A stretch of DNA of 64,000 nt from the NCBI GenBank assembly GCA_000149265.1, contig CH003337.1:133779-197778 (forward strand), read 5' to 3'. Shown in pieces: positions 24,865 to 38,671 of this stretch; position 1 is the first letter of the stretch; each line of letters opens with the position of its first letter. Both the position numbers and the translations under genes were made by a program. Below the pieces are notes generated by a model. That model made no database searches. It worked only from the letters and a program-made list of their open reading frames with translations, and was not told the origin of the DNA. This stretch comes from Ciona savignyi. Taxonomy: Eukaryota > Chordata > Ascidiacea > Phlebobranchia > Cionidae.

Positions 24865-25165
24865 AAAGGTAGAATAGAATAGCCATATTTATTCCCGTGA
24901 CTGGGAAATAAAAGAAGTATTATTACACGGATAATTATCAGTTTACCTTGTAGCCACTGTTGGGTTAACGAAGCTATTACATGATGTTGTGTATGATTGA
25001 GTTGATACCTTTCTTTAGTGTTGGTAGAACAGTCATTGGTTTTAGGCAATGTCCACTGAGTGCCTTGCCAAAAATACAACCATCAATCCAACCTTTTTTT
25101 GTTTTCTTCTACCTTCACCCGCTGACGCTTTTACCAATTAAGCTAACCGGTCTGATTAAAGACGG
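24865..25165 (-). repeat. Degenerate SINE copy
   Basis: Read on the minus strand it follows the SINE order: aattaagctaaccggt head side near 25150, gtccactgagtgccttgcc core near 25050-25070, and 3' end ccatatttattcccgtgact near 24885. Confidence 0.65.
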
Positions 25166-26004
25166 CAATTTATCAATTTTACCTTTTTCCTTTACTTTTT
25201 TTGTTAAAGCTTGTCATTATTTAACAATTTAAATATAAACTAACAAACTTAATTACAAACCTAATCAATTCCGCAACCTAAATACAACTACTTTTTTAAC
25301 ATTTCTATGAAGGCAATGTTACTATAGAAACAAGTAACTCTACTTTTTTAATTTCCAGCGTCCATGTACGAATGAAAACCGTTAGTTTTTTATTTATTTT
25401 CTCGCAGTAATACGGTAATTACGATTATACTGATATTAAAGATTGGCCTATAGATTAAGTCGGTAATTATATGAATTTGGTGTGAAAGTTAAATAACTTG
25501 TCATGTCTACAGGGGTTACATACAGTACCAGTGCGCAATTCATGTAGAGCTAATACCTTAATCATGTTCTGCTCGGTTGTGGTTCCAACTTTTCAGTAAA
25601 ACTATGGAGAATAATTTTAATTTTTCCCTAAAGATTATCTCAAACCTAGAACTAATGCTAACTTTAACCCCAGCCTTTACACTAAGCTTTTCATGTGCAG
25701 TTTCCATCCTTCACTTTTCCTCTTTTTATGAAGCAAATAAAAATTTGATAAAAGATGTGTGCAATTGCACCACACACTTAACGCCTTTGTTTGAAATAAT
25801 TATAATAATATTCCCACTTTAAAATTTCTTTGTGTTTCTCTTAAACCTTGATACTTGTATATGGTATTGTTCTGTAGATTTTCCGATGTTTAACCCCATT
25901 TAATTTATATAACACAAGACATTCGGTTACTGTTATTAAAAAACAAAAAATGCAACAATACTTAAATTAATTAATTACCGGTACCTATAAAATCCAGTGA
26001 TGAT

Positions 26005-26385
26005 CCAGTATGGAAAGTACGGCAGCTGCACACTCGAGTTTTTTTTTACTGCGTCTTTGCACACTTGGGTAATTTTACACATGCTTGCGAGCTGGCAGTA
26101 TAAACATCGTATAATTTCCAATAAACTTGTAAACCTACCTCTGGACCTCGGGTAATTTACTTTCCGTACATTTTTAGTTACGTAGATAGATATGTTAGCT
26201 GACGGACACGAAAGATTGAGGATAGAATAATATATTTTTTTAGATTTTGGTAAAACAGTTATGAAAAGGAGATTGTGTGCACACTTGAAGGGTGCATTCT
26301 TGGACGTTTGCACACTGCACACTTAAATATTTGGCGTGTGCACACTCGAGATCTCGGCGAAAATTGACATACTTTCCATACGGGG
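26005..26385. mobile_element. 381-bp MITE upstream of DNAH1
   Basis: The ends CCaGTATGGAAAGTA and CCCCGTATGGAAAGTA are inverted relative to each other. The same 7-bp word TGATGAT flanks both sides (25998-26004, 26386-26392). No transposase is encoded. Its right end lies 321 bp before the DNAH1 start codon. Confidence 0.8.
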
Positions 26386-26706
26386 TGATGATAATGCTCT
26401 TATTAATATGTTTTTAATGTAGTAGAAAGACTAAAATATTGCAGGATCAAGCTATATTAAGTACAAACATACAAATATAAATGCATATATACTGTGTACT
26501 GTTGCTTATGGTTTCATACTGTGTTACAATATTATTAATCGCATACCGGTAGTTTGTTATATGGAAAAAATATACATAATTATATTAATATATACAAATA
26601 TCTTAAGAATTGAAAATTAATAAATATCAACAGGACGACAATATTGTTCGGAATTTGTAACTTTTAAGTAGAAACCAACCTTCTATCTGCCCATTGTGAC
26701 TTCATA

Positions 26707-29700
26707 ATGAATGGTCATGGGTTTGATAATGGGGGAACTCCCAGAGAACCCCACCCCCCTAGAATTACTCCATCCAGTCGAAAACGACTTGCTTCACCCC
26801 AGTTATCCCAGATGAGCATCAGATCAAGACATGTAAGAAACGTGTATTACACAACATATACAAATATGTTTTTTGTGATTAAAATTAAATATATCTTGTA
26901 CAGTATGTTCTAAAGATACCAAGTCTAATATAATTTGACCGATTCCACAATTTATTACAAGATATAAGTGCTGAAAAAAGTATATACCAATGTTTGGATC
27001 TATTTAAAAAAAGGCGTTTTCACTGGCGCTGTTACCATCTTTTTCCATCACTGCATGAAATAATTCGTGTTTTCCTGTGTATTGGCCTTTAACCAAAAGA
27101 TTGCTGAAACAAAACCAGTTAAACGTTGGTTAGTTATGTGACACAACACAACTTGTGTCCATGTGCAAAAAGCCACTCAGCAGGCATTGCTTGAACTCAG
27201 TCGATAAATGGGTTTTAAAAAATCGACATGTAATGCACAACACACTGCACTGGCCAGTTAGCCGATTTCAGGCCCAAATACCCTAAACTTATATAGTTAA
27301 CAACCAATCTCCCCCAGACTCTCATGGAAGGGCCACCACCCAAACAATCTGATATCTGCCAGAGGGGTCACTACTCTGACATCATTAACCCTGGCGCATC
27401 GGAACATTTAGGGGTGAGTGTTAGAATTTAGGGGTGAGTGTTGGAATTTAGGAGTGAGTGTTGGAATTTTCCTTTAGGGGCAAATGTTAATCCTTTATAG
27501 GTAACTGTTGGAATTTTCTTGAATGTTGTTTGTAATGTCACATTGATATAACAATATCGATTTAGCGACATAATTAATTACATCTAAAACATATTAAGTT
27601 TGGGTGACTAAATGTCTGATAAACCTGGATCTCATAAAAGCAAAATTACTGTTTAAATTACGGGTGAATAAATAACCGAATAATGTTTACAATTAAAAAT
27701 AATCGTTACTTTCTGTCAGCTTGAGCATCAGGCAACACTCTCCCAACATTTTGTTAAGAGACTTAATGCTTTCTTTCCAGAACCTTCTGAATGGGCCAGA
27801 AGTTCAACAGGATTTACTTTACAAGAGTCTAAAGAAGGAGCATCTGCCTTCCGGTATTATTTGTTCTATCTTGGCTACTTGTGTGTGTGTTCTACCAAGT
27901 ATTTTAAATACTACTTTTTGCATACTAATTTTTTTTAAATTACAATTACTATTTATACTTTTAAAAACAATTTTTTAAATACTTTGAATGGTTATTTTAA
28001 TAATTATGCATTAATCAGCTGATTGCCCCTTTGATATCACTCTCAAATGTATTCTAACATGATTTTCCCATTCACTAAGATATACCATGAATATCCCATT
28101 ACTTAAAAAGTAATATTAGAGTAATTTTTCAATTTTTTATATGATAATGCTCCTACGATTCCCATTAATGGGGATAAACATGAACATCTCATAATTCGAA
28201 CAGTGACCACATTTGAATCCCCCGACCCGAAAACATTCTCCACACTGGTGGAGAAGCAGCAGATGGGCCCCACCACTGAACTCACCATGAAGACCGACTT
28301 CCCCACAAAGTCGTGGCAACCCAAAGTACAAACCCCATATTACGTGGCCCCAGGGGAGCTTCCAAGGAAAATTGAGATCGAAAGGTAAGAAACTCTCACT
28401 TGTTTGAATCTGAGAATTGCATTTATATTGGTAAGCGTGGATCCATGTTAATACACTGGGACCAGGAATGCAGGCCATGATACGATTCATTTGTATGGGT
28501 GTGTCCATGGTAGCGCCAGGACCAGGAATGTAGTGAAATATCGGTTAAAGTGGCTCTTTAAGTGCAAAAGGTTGCCGACCCCTGCCATAAACCCTTAACA
28601 ATATAACCCGCTTACAATAAACCTACTGAACAATATAACCCAACAACAGGGGGAAACGAATCTTCTCGAAGCAGCGTCTCTCCCACCTTCTTCACATGGA
28701 AGGTGTCGACTCCAACAAGCTGATGCCCAAACATTGCCCCGACGACCACAAAGTCCAGCTGAATAAATCACCCGACCCAGCCCCCTTCCCCGCGTTCCTG
28801 CCCCTCGAAATATTCGACAACACGGAGTTCGATTGTCGGACATGGGAGGAATGGTTGGGGCTGGGTGTGGAGGGGAATGTGAGACGACCCGTCCCAGCTA
28901 AGTCATTACTTCCCACCGAGGATCGACTGGACAAGGGTGAGATCAAGTTTGTTATGGAAATGGGTTCATTTCTATCCCTGTAGTAATACGTGCAGGATTC
29001 CAGGCAGTTATTTTGTGCCCAGTAATCATATGTGTTCTGTAATCATGCCCGCATGTATGTAATAATCATTTACTTTGGTGTGTAACATTCTTTGCGTGCA
29101 TGTCATGCTATATAACCCGAAGTGTTACGCTTTAATTTTATTTACTGCGATTCTACCAATACAAGATTTTTTAAATAATAATGTAGATAATCACCATGAC
29201 CTTAGATCCACGTTATGCAGTTATCATAAAACTGTGTTTAAAACCTCGATATATCTCTATCAAATAAAAATGTTTTTAACCAATCAACTGGAACTTGCAG
29301 TCTCAACTTCCAATTGCCGAGTCTCGTTAAGTAGGCAGAATTATTATTAAACATTTTTTTTTATGTAAAATATCATGTTTTTGATATAAAAACTCTTGCA
29401 AACATTGTATTTTCGATGACAAGGTTAATAACTGTGGTATTTAAGGGAAAAAAATGTTTTGTTAGAAATTTTTGAAATGTCATAATGATAGCCAGATGGA
29501 TAAGTGTGGGGTCAAGTTTTTTTATTAAAATATCTCATTTTTTGGAAAAAAACTTTTTTTAAGAAAAATTCTTAATGCGTTTTCATACAGTCATATTCAT
29601 CCCTTATAAGATCTATAATATTTTTGTGGAATAATTCCATTTGTCACACAACTTCCTTGCTTGTTTTATTAAATTACAAAATTTTTATCGGTTGGACCAA

Positions 29701-32700
29701 AAATGATAAGTTCAATTCACCAGTACTAAATGTTATGTCAAACAGTTTTACAAAGTACTGGTAACATAATTTTTCAATAAATAGTACTACATTAACTTGG
29801 AGTATTCTCACAATTTCACAATACCATGCACTATACTTCTGACTTTTATCCATTTTTCTTCTGAAACACAGGTGACCCCAAGGACCCCAACATCACATAC
29901 AAATGGTTCAATGTTGGGGTGTTGGATTATGACAAAGAGTCGGACTTATGGTTTGTACAAAAAGTTGACGACCAAGGTCGTGTTTTGGACACCAGAGGGC
30001 AACCTGTGGTGAATGGGGGAGTCAGAAAGACAGGTTGGTTATTATGTTTTTTAAATAATTTCACGAAAATGGAACAATTACAATTATCCTTGCAGTTGAT
30101 AAAAGACAAGGTTTGTTTCTTATGTTACAATTCCATACATTATGCCATGAAACAAATACATCATTTGCTTTAATTCAATCACCGCAGTTGGTGATAATCC
30201 ACACGCCCTGTGCTAGTTCCAGTAACTTGAAGTTGTGCATGAAGTGTGTTACACATGTGGCGGTGGGTTAATCCTGGCTTCTCTCATGCCCACAAGTTTA
30301 TTAATTAATTAATCAACCATCCACAAACTGTAATAACCCCAGCAACTTACCTAAAAACATTCAAAAAAACTGGATTCTCAAATAACATTTACCCCAGGTT
30401 CGAGAATGGGGCTTCCCCAGCAATACTGGGTCCCCCGTATACGTCTGATGTTCCGAGCAGAAGATGCCTCGATCTTCGCACATCGAGTCGCTGAAGCGTA
30501 TCGACTTCGGAAGAAAACAGAGGGCTTAATAAGGTTTCTATGTTATGGTGGATTTTATTTTGCACAATGTGTTATCTTTTCACAAATATATCACTAGTTG
30601 TTTTGTTTTAAGCAAAGAAAGATTGTTAATGCTTTTAGCAGAGAAAAGCAAAGAATCAGGATAGGGTATTTAGCTTTTATCCTCCAGAATGGTAATATAA
30701 GTGAAATATGACATTTTAAATTAAACTTAAATGAATAAATATGCGGACATTTCTTTTTTAATAAGTAATGTATGTCTACAACCTTAGCAACACAACAAGT
30801 TCACTGGTGTAAAAGGAAAGAATGATAAAGATTTGCTGCAAATTGTATTGAATTTTGTATTCCTTCCTTCCCCCAGATACAACTTGTATGTGGATTGCAT
30901 GCCGCACGACGACAATGTTCTCTCCCTTGAATCAAGTTCCTTCGAAAATATGACGTCTCGATCCATTAACACTCCAGGACTGCGATCTAATGACCCTGTG
31001 TAAGTTGGGATGGTGGATGGGTTACCTCTGTCTATTTGTTATTGGTTTTCCTTGGTTTGGTCTTTTCATAAAAGGTCCCTAGGTCAAAACCACTGCTTGG
31101 TAGTTGGTTGTGTCCTTGACCAAGGCTATAGTGGACATCGCTAAAAACAAACTGCAGAAATTCTTAATTTTATTACATGGGTATTGTGTGCCAGGCCATC
31201 TATATGTGTTGGAACATTTGGTACTTTTATCATTAGATAACTCATTCCTTCGGTCCAGTTATCATAGCTATTGCAGTGTGTTAAATATAAAAGAGACATT
31301 GTTATACTTATAGTTTAACCCTAAAAGCCCTGGGTCTAGACAATGTTTTTATTGCCACAAGGACACAACCGACTAGCTAGCAACCAGGTTTGATCTTTCA
31401 CCACTTCAGTTAGAAGTCTAAGGGATTGCACAAATAACCCGAATTATTATGGCTGTGTGAATACAAGCCAGCCAATCGGCTCCAATCTTTCCTGGGTAGA
31501 CATTGAGCCCAAACACCTTGTTTAACTAACACAGTTGACTATTAATCCCAGCAGGTTCAACATGAAACTAACACATGTGACACAGGTTGCTAGACTGTGT
31601 GGCAAAGCTAGAACAGCAAGTTGGGTTGGACTTTAAGCGAACGATGAACAAACTAACCTTCGATAAAGTCGTGTCGCGAAACCTCAAATCGTTCGCATAC
31701 GTCACCCTCCCTGAGCCTGAACCTGACTTCACTTCTTCGTCAGCAGGTGGCGATGTTTATTATTTTAATATGTGGGGTTTCTCCTTGTAGGTGGCTGAAT
31801 GGTTGGCATTGTATTTCTAATTTGCAGAACCAAACTAAAAAGTCACAAACTCATTATGTGAATCAGAATTTATCCCTAGTGTGTATAACACAATATAAAT
31901 TCCAATCATCGGATTATCCAATGTCCATCGTCGGGTGTCCAGAGATTTTACAGTATTGAAAAACAATGAACACTTTTCTATAGTTTATATTTCACCCATT
32001 AATTTGCTGGTTTTGGGCAAATTGACTGGAAAACAACGACTATCTACCAGTTGGTTTCTAACCCACAAATTTCCGATTTATTCAGACATATGTGGGTTTG
32101 TATGGAGTTGGATATCAAATTAACCATATTGTGACATAATACAGGACGTATTGTTGACATTCCGGAATATGACTTTGAAGAACAACGGGACAGTTTCGCC
32201 TTCAATTCTCTGTGGACTCGAGTTGAAGCGATTGTTGCATCTGGGAAGGTGAGTTTGTGGGGTGATCATAATAGAAGTTTTCCTGAACTGAAACTGAAAG
32301 TTTTGAATGTTTTGAAATCCCACCAAATAGCTTGGTGGGTTTGTGTGTTGTCCTTTTGCCAAAGGGTTTAAATCTGGTAGCTACCTAGTCGTTTGTCTCA
32401 ATGACCAAAGCACTTAGACATTGTAAGGAACTCTGTGGATAAATCGGTTTTAAAACTTAAGGAACGTCACATTTACAACACAATGCAATAGCTCCTTTAT
32501 GTGGACCACGGACACGAGTTGCAGTGTGTTGTGTATAATTGAGACATTCCTTTAATTTGGTAGAACCCATTAATCCGCTTAATGCGGGCAATGTCCGTTA
32601 ACTGCCTTACTCAAGGAAACAACCAACTAGCTAGCAACCAATTTCGCATGTGCAACCTTTTGGCTGAAAGGCGTCGCACTAAACCACCAGACTAACCGGA

Positions 32701-35700
32701 CGGTTAATTAGCAGACAGTTACAGTGAATAAATCCTCACTGTAACTTCACCTGTCAGGATGCAAATGACACATCCATCCTAGGTATAACGGCTTGCAATG
32801 TCCCACCTTAGTACTTAACATAAGTATCCAATCCATAAGCACCAAGATTTCCACCATACCTGATCGTTTTTGCAAAAAAACAGTCATATTAAGTTATACA
32901 CTATACCTATACACTACACAATCCCCGTTAACCCCAAGCCTCCCCCTCCAGGTCCACACAGAATGCAACAAGGTGAAATCGATGAGTTTGTTCAACACAA
33001 CACTCACTAAAAGCATGAAGCTCGAAGAATTCGAACAAAATCAATCCCAAGCGTATACTCAGGTGCCATGTCTGGGTCTCTTAACTTAGTTTATTGAAGC
33101 ATTTTTGTTGCCTTTTTGTGCTGATGCTAGGATAGAAGATGTGGCTGTGTCAATTAATCCCATTAGGTGTCAGTTCAGTGTCCATAGACATGATTAAATA
33201 GACGACAAAAGGTTTTGATCCCGCCACTTTTTATCTGATGTGTTACCTGCATGAGCTAACCTGATTTCACCACCAATATTAAACCTGTCCACAAAACTCT
33301 TGTAAAAATGAAAAAATATGAAAAATATCTATAAACTTGGGATGCTATTTTAATTATGACGAAATATATACATCTCATTTAAATGCATGCACTGCAATGT
33401 CTTAGACAATGATAGGTTCTGCTCATTCTGACAATGCATCATGAACTTGGGTCCTTGTATAAATAATCAGACACATTTGTCGTTCATGCCATGTCATATG
33501 ACGGATGGTAAAATTGTGTTCATTCCATCCATACTTACCATCGACTTGAAAATAACAACACAACCATCCAGGTCCAGTTATTTCTTCGAGACTCATGGAT
33601 ATCCACACTTCGAATGGTGGTTCGTGGTAGTTTCCAATACGTGGGGAAGGGATGGTTCAATATGTTCGAGACAAACTGGGAAGTTTACAGGATCTCAAAA
33701 CTAAGGAAATACATGGAGATGGTCAAGTTTTGTATGCAGGTGTGTTTGGTGTTTATGTGTTTTTAAACGAAAAAATGAAATAGGTTATTTTTGTCTCGTG
33801 GTTGAGACAATACATGTGGTCTAAGACATAGGCATTCATTAAATTACATCTTGGAATAATGGACAAACTTTTAAAAGGCAGAAAGTATATGTTTATCCGC
33901 TTATCTAGTTATCAATTCTAGTGTTATCTTGAAGGTACTTATAACTATATTTTATGATTGTTATGCAGTCGTATATTTTTCATTGTTACTGCAGCCAGGT
34001 AGGTTATGCCCATTACAGTGTATCGTATGTTACTGATATCGCAGTTTTATTTAACACATCGAACCATTGACTTCAGGAAATAATACTTATAATCACAACG
34101 AACTGGACAGCGCCTGGTTTTCGATCACATCACCTTTTAGCTGACAGTCTTACCTAGTAACAAAATAATGGCTGGAGACCTGGAGTAATAATAACATAGG
34201 ATAGGATAGGATATTCATATTTATCCCCGTGAATGGGAAAACCAAGGGGGTTAACACACGGGCAATCGTCAGATTACCTCGCGCCCATCGTCAGGTTACT
34301 AGAGCTATTTCAGTGTGTTGTATATGATAGACAGATAGACAGGCAATTTCCGAAGTGCCTTGCCCAAGGACACAACCAACCAGCTAGCGACCAGTTTCGC
34401 ACCTGCAACTTTTCGATTGAAAGGCCACGCACTTAACTGCCAGACTAACCGGTCGGACAATATGTATGACTATCTATGATGCAGAAAACTGTTTTTCTAA
34501 GCTTTTAATATAACTCAAGATATAATAATAACTATTGGATTCCTATATTAAACACAATGGCAAATCTGACTGTGGGCACAAAGTAATCTGATAATAACCT
34601 GTGTTGTAACAACTGTAGTTATCCTACCAATGGGGATGAAAACCATGTACCATTTATATCCCATCACCCCAATCCCTGCAAGTTAAAACTTATGCATCAA
34701 CAGGATTCTCTCCGGTACCTGGTGCAAGACTCGCTGGCAAGCTTCACCACCATGATAACCGACGCGTGCTGCCAGGTTATGGGATGCACTGAGGACATGA
34801 GTTGGCCGGATACAGCTCTCATCTCACCATTCAAACCCAAGCGCAATCCACTCTTCATCATTGACCTTGTCATGGGTGGGTATCGTGTGAGATCAACCGG
34901 TTTTGTATCGGCAAAGCTAAATGTGGTCGGATCAAAACCACCCGCTGCCTAGTCAGTTGAATACTTTTTTTAATCGGGCAAAGTTTTGAACTTATCTTAG
35001 ACTTGTTACTAAGATCGTTTTTGGGTAAAATTTATGGTTTTTAAGTAGAATATATTGTATTTAAGTAGAATATATTGTATTTAAGTAGAATATATGGTAT
35101 AAAATTTAGTCACTTTAAACAATAAAGCACATTATACTATGGACAATTCTTAGATTGGATATGGCCAATTTTCCTCAAAGCAATTTTTTTGTTGTTTACT
35201 GAATCAGTAGGTCAGGGTACGAGCGGAAAACAGAGGTGGTACACCAGTTGTAAGATATTTACATTAACACGGTCTAATCCTTATCTAAACTATCCCCAGA
35301 TGCAAATGGGGTCGGCTACAGCACACCACTATCTTCATTCGTTCCATCCATGGTTGGATTATTTGACAACGCAATTGCGTCCACCCAGCATGTACCACAG
35401 TTGGAGCGATACGTGTTGGAGGAATTGTTCTGGAGAGGTTCTGCCCTGCTGGAGTCGGTGGGAGCTCATGAACCTCGCGTGGAGCAGCTCAGAGAGACCA
35501 TTGCGTGAGTGTCTCTGGCAGCGGTCTATCTTGTATGTCGTGTATTGTGTTCTATGGAAGCTTGTATGTGCATGGGCACTTGTGTGTGTCGTGTGCGCTT
35601 GTGTGTGTCGTGTGTGCTTTGTGCACTTGTGTGTACATTTGTGTGCGCTTGTGTGTGTTGTGTGCACTTATGTGTTCTATATGCTCTTAAAGCCACCACA

Positions 35701-38671
35701 GTAGCAGTATACAATGTTCACTTATAAGCAACTGTTCAATTTTTTTTGCAATTCATTCCACAACCTCCATGTTAAAATTCAATTGGTTGTCATTGTGTCT
35801 AAGCTTCTTAATGCACATTACAGTCATGCAGTGCAACAGTCCTTGATACCAATGATGGCTTATGCAAAGTGCTACGAGAAATACCTGGAGCTGCACAACC
35901 TTGTTGTAGACGATTATATAAAGTGAGTTTGTTTTTGCTTCTGAACCATTGCTGGTGTCTATGGCCACTAGGAAAACCCTTTTTGCAAGGCATTTAGACA
36001 TGGTAATTACGGTTTTTCGCTGTAAATAAATACTCAAAGCACATTATCACAGATTTGTTTATGAAAGGGAGTGTAATCACATGGGTAACCAGAGCTTTTG
36101 CAGTGTGTTGTGCATGAAGTGTCTTGCCCAAGGACACAGCCGACTAGCTAGCCAGTTTCAAACCTGCAATCCTTTGGCAAAAAGGTGACGCATTAACCGA
36201 CCAGTCCAACAGTAATAATGAAACTTGACTTCAAGGCAAATTATAATGTCAGAAGAATATGAGTATCCTATCCTTCCTAGGGAGTTTGACAGCCAGGAGA
36301 ACACAGCTGTCCAAGTGAAAGCTGAGGTCGACATGCACCTGGCTGAGAAGGACAAGCTTGAAGCTGCCATCCCTTCCAGCATTGTGGTTGGTGCTTTCTG
36401 GGTTGGTACGGAGAATGTGAGACAATCATTGTCTAAGAAGAGGAAGACTCTCGCTAATGCTGTGCTTGAGTTGTTGGCGAAGAAGTTGCGTGACCAAGCT
36501 GATGAGGTGAGTTTGGCTTTCGTTTATATCTTCCATCAGCTCTGTGATTGCAATGCTGCATCAGTCTAAGGTTATTCTGGTAGTTTAATGCGTCGCTTTT
36601 CAGCCGAAAGGTTGCAGGTACGAAACTGGTAGCTAGCTAGTCGGTTGTGTCCTTGGGCACTTAACGGACATTGCCTGAACTCAACGGATTAATTGGTTCT
36701 ACAAAATTGAAGGAACGTGTGCATCATACATATCACACTGCAATAGCTCTGGTAACCCGACGGTGGGCGCGAGGTGATCTGACGATTGCCCGTGTGATAA
36801 CTTCCTTGGTTTTCTCATTCGCGGGGATAAACATGAAAATATCCTATCCTAGTTAGCATTGGAATCATAAATAATGTTCCTGTGTTTTGCCAGCACAAAG
36901 ATTTGACTATTTACAGGTCTGGTTTCTGGGTTAAATGTCTAGGATTGTGGCTAAGCTGTTTGGCATGGCATGGCATTTACGAACCAGACCTGTTTAATAC
37001 CAGTCCACCACCGTAGAACAGTCATGTTTATCCTTAGGGGCCTGCAAAACACATGTTACGACACAATGATAAGATTAAGTTGTCCTACAGTCATGTTACT
37101 GGATCTACTGCGTGGCATTGGGTATGATGGCGAAATTTTAACAACTTCTGTTAAGCCCATTAATCCACTGGATTCCGGCAACGTCCGTTAAATGCCTTGC
37201 CCAAGTACACATTCGACTAGTTTAACCATTTTAACACCCAGAATAGTGTTTTCGTTAAGTCCGTTAAATGCGTCACTCAAATATGCGACCCACTGAACAC
37301 ACTGATACTGCTCATTTAACATGACTGTGGCCATGTGGTATTTTGATGTTGCCCAATGTCATATCTACTGCTTTATTCGATCTCATTAAATAATGATTAA
37401 GTAACCTTGAATGGTTGGTTCTAAGTCACAGTTATATTCAATGTTATGAAATATAGTGTGGCACCTAATGTAGTTTAGTTTATTCATTTTCTAGTATTAA
37501 ACAACAGCAAATAATATAAATTACGGCAAAGAACATGAAAAGACGACAAAACAAACAGTTGTCAAAACACGTCAATAAAAATATATATAAAGATCCAATC
37601 CTGAATAAGGTGGGGCTTATATTCATGTCATTTTGTGTACAATAGTTATTCAGGTATCTGTAAAGTGGAGCTGATATCAACGTTATTTTCATCACAAACT
37701 GATCAAAAATAAATAAGTGTTACTTTAGCTTTAAATGCAGAGTTTTCCGCCTTAAGCCCACGCGGCACTTAAATAGCACAATCACTCAAAATGTCGTATT
37801 AACGACGTTAATTTTTCCCTGGAGCTATATCTGCGCAGTAAACTTAAAATGTTTTATATCGGATTATGTAAGCGAGCATTTTAATCCTTAGTCACGAAGT
37901 TCTATGATTTAAAGGATCATGGGCTAAAGAAAGTGCATTTAAGTCCGTTATTGGATTAATGAAGTTCGGATTAAACATAATCTGGTAGTAGTACGAAAAA
38001 GATTTGTTGGGTATTGATAAGAAGATAATAGGTTCAATGTCCACCATGCCAACTTAGTGCATCGCCGATTCACATATAACATTCTTACTGACGAACCCAA
38101 CGCAGTGTTGAAATTTAAACACGTTATGTCCGACCGGTTAGCCTAGCGGTTAAATTGCGTCGCCTTTCAATCGAAAGGTTACAGGTGCGAAACTGGTCAC
38201 TAGCTAGTCGGTTGTGTCCTTGGGCAAGGCACTTAACGGACATTGCCTAAACCCAGCGGATTAATGGGTTCTATCAAATTGAAGGAACGTGTCTATCATA
38301 CACAACACACTGCAATAGCTCCGGTAACCCAGACGGTGGGCGCGAGTCGATCTGACGATTGCCCGTGTGTTAACCCCCTTGTGTGTTTCCACCCCATATG
38401 TGACATACGACCGAGGTGAAGTACATCAAAAAGATTCAAACTCTTACCCCCCCCCCCCCCCCCCCTAGGCTTGTGAGGAATGCAAGGCGATAAGTAGGAA
38501 GTTGTACGACAAGCCGAACACAGTTGAGGAGCTCACCGAGATGCGAGACTGGATGAAGGGAGTTCCCGAACAATTGTTACATCACCAAGAAACGATTGAC
38601 AGAGCAATGGGCGATTATGAGCTCATAGAGGAGTTCAACTACAACCTCTCGCAAGACGATTTCATCGCCAA
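26707..38671 (+). CDS. DNAH1: DNAH1 exons 1-17 (N-terminal tail)
   Basis: Exons: 26707-26832, 27318-27413, 27781-27853, 28204-28384, 28650-28936, 29872-30033, 30398-30533, 30877-30999, 31586-31746, 32145-32248, 32952-33062, 33572-33739, 34704-34875, 35300-35504, 35824-35922, 36281-36506, 38469-38671. They encode the tail that binds intermediate and light chains and neighbouring heavy chains. Diagnostic peptides include [11 protein letters not shown] (exon 11), [11 protein letters not shown] (exon 12), [12 protein letters not shown] (exon 13) and [12 protein letters not shown] (exon 16). Exon 3 has the weakest similarity; it was chosen for its strong pyrimidine-tract acceptor and exact phase match (0 in, 1 out). 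Exon 17 follows a 19-base C run that serves as its pyrimidine tract. Confidence 0.94.

Larger units (their letters stand above)
22607..26706. other. Divergent intergenic region between TRIM and DNAH1
   Basis: About 4.1 kb separate the start codons of two divergently transcribed genes. The region holds the hAT MITE at 22776, a possible minus-strand exon at 23661-23897, a CCAAT/CRE cluster (23894-24017), a tRNA-Ser/Leu-like repeat copy near 24150-24260, a diverged SINE (24865-25165) and a MITE (26005-26385). The rest is A+T-rich without recognised genes. Confidence 0.6.

Noticed and set aside
28137..28508. 123-codon minus-strand frame
   Set aside because: Antisense shadow of DNAH1 exon 4.
35359..35727. 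Cys/Val-rich and His/Thr-rich frames on opposite strands
   Set aside because: They arise from the GT-rich satellite in DNAH1 intron 14.
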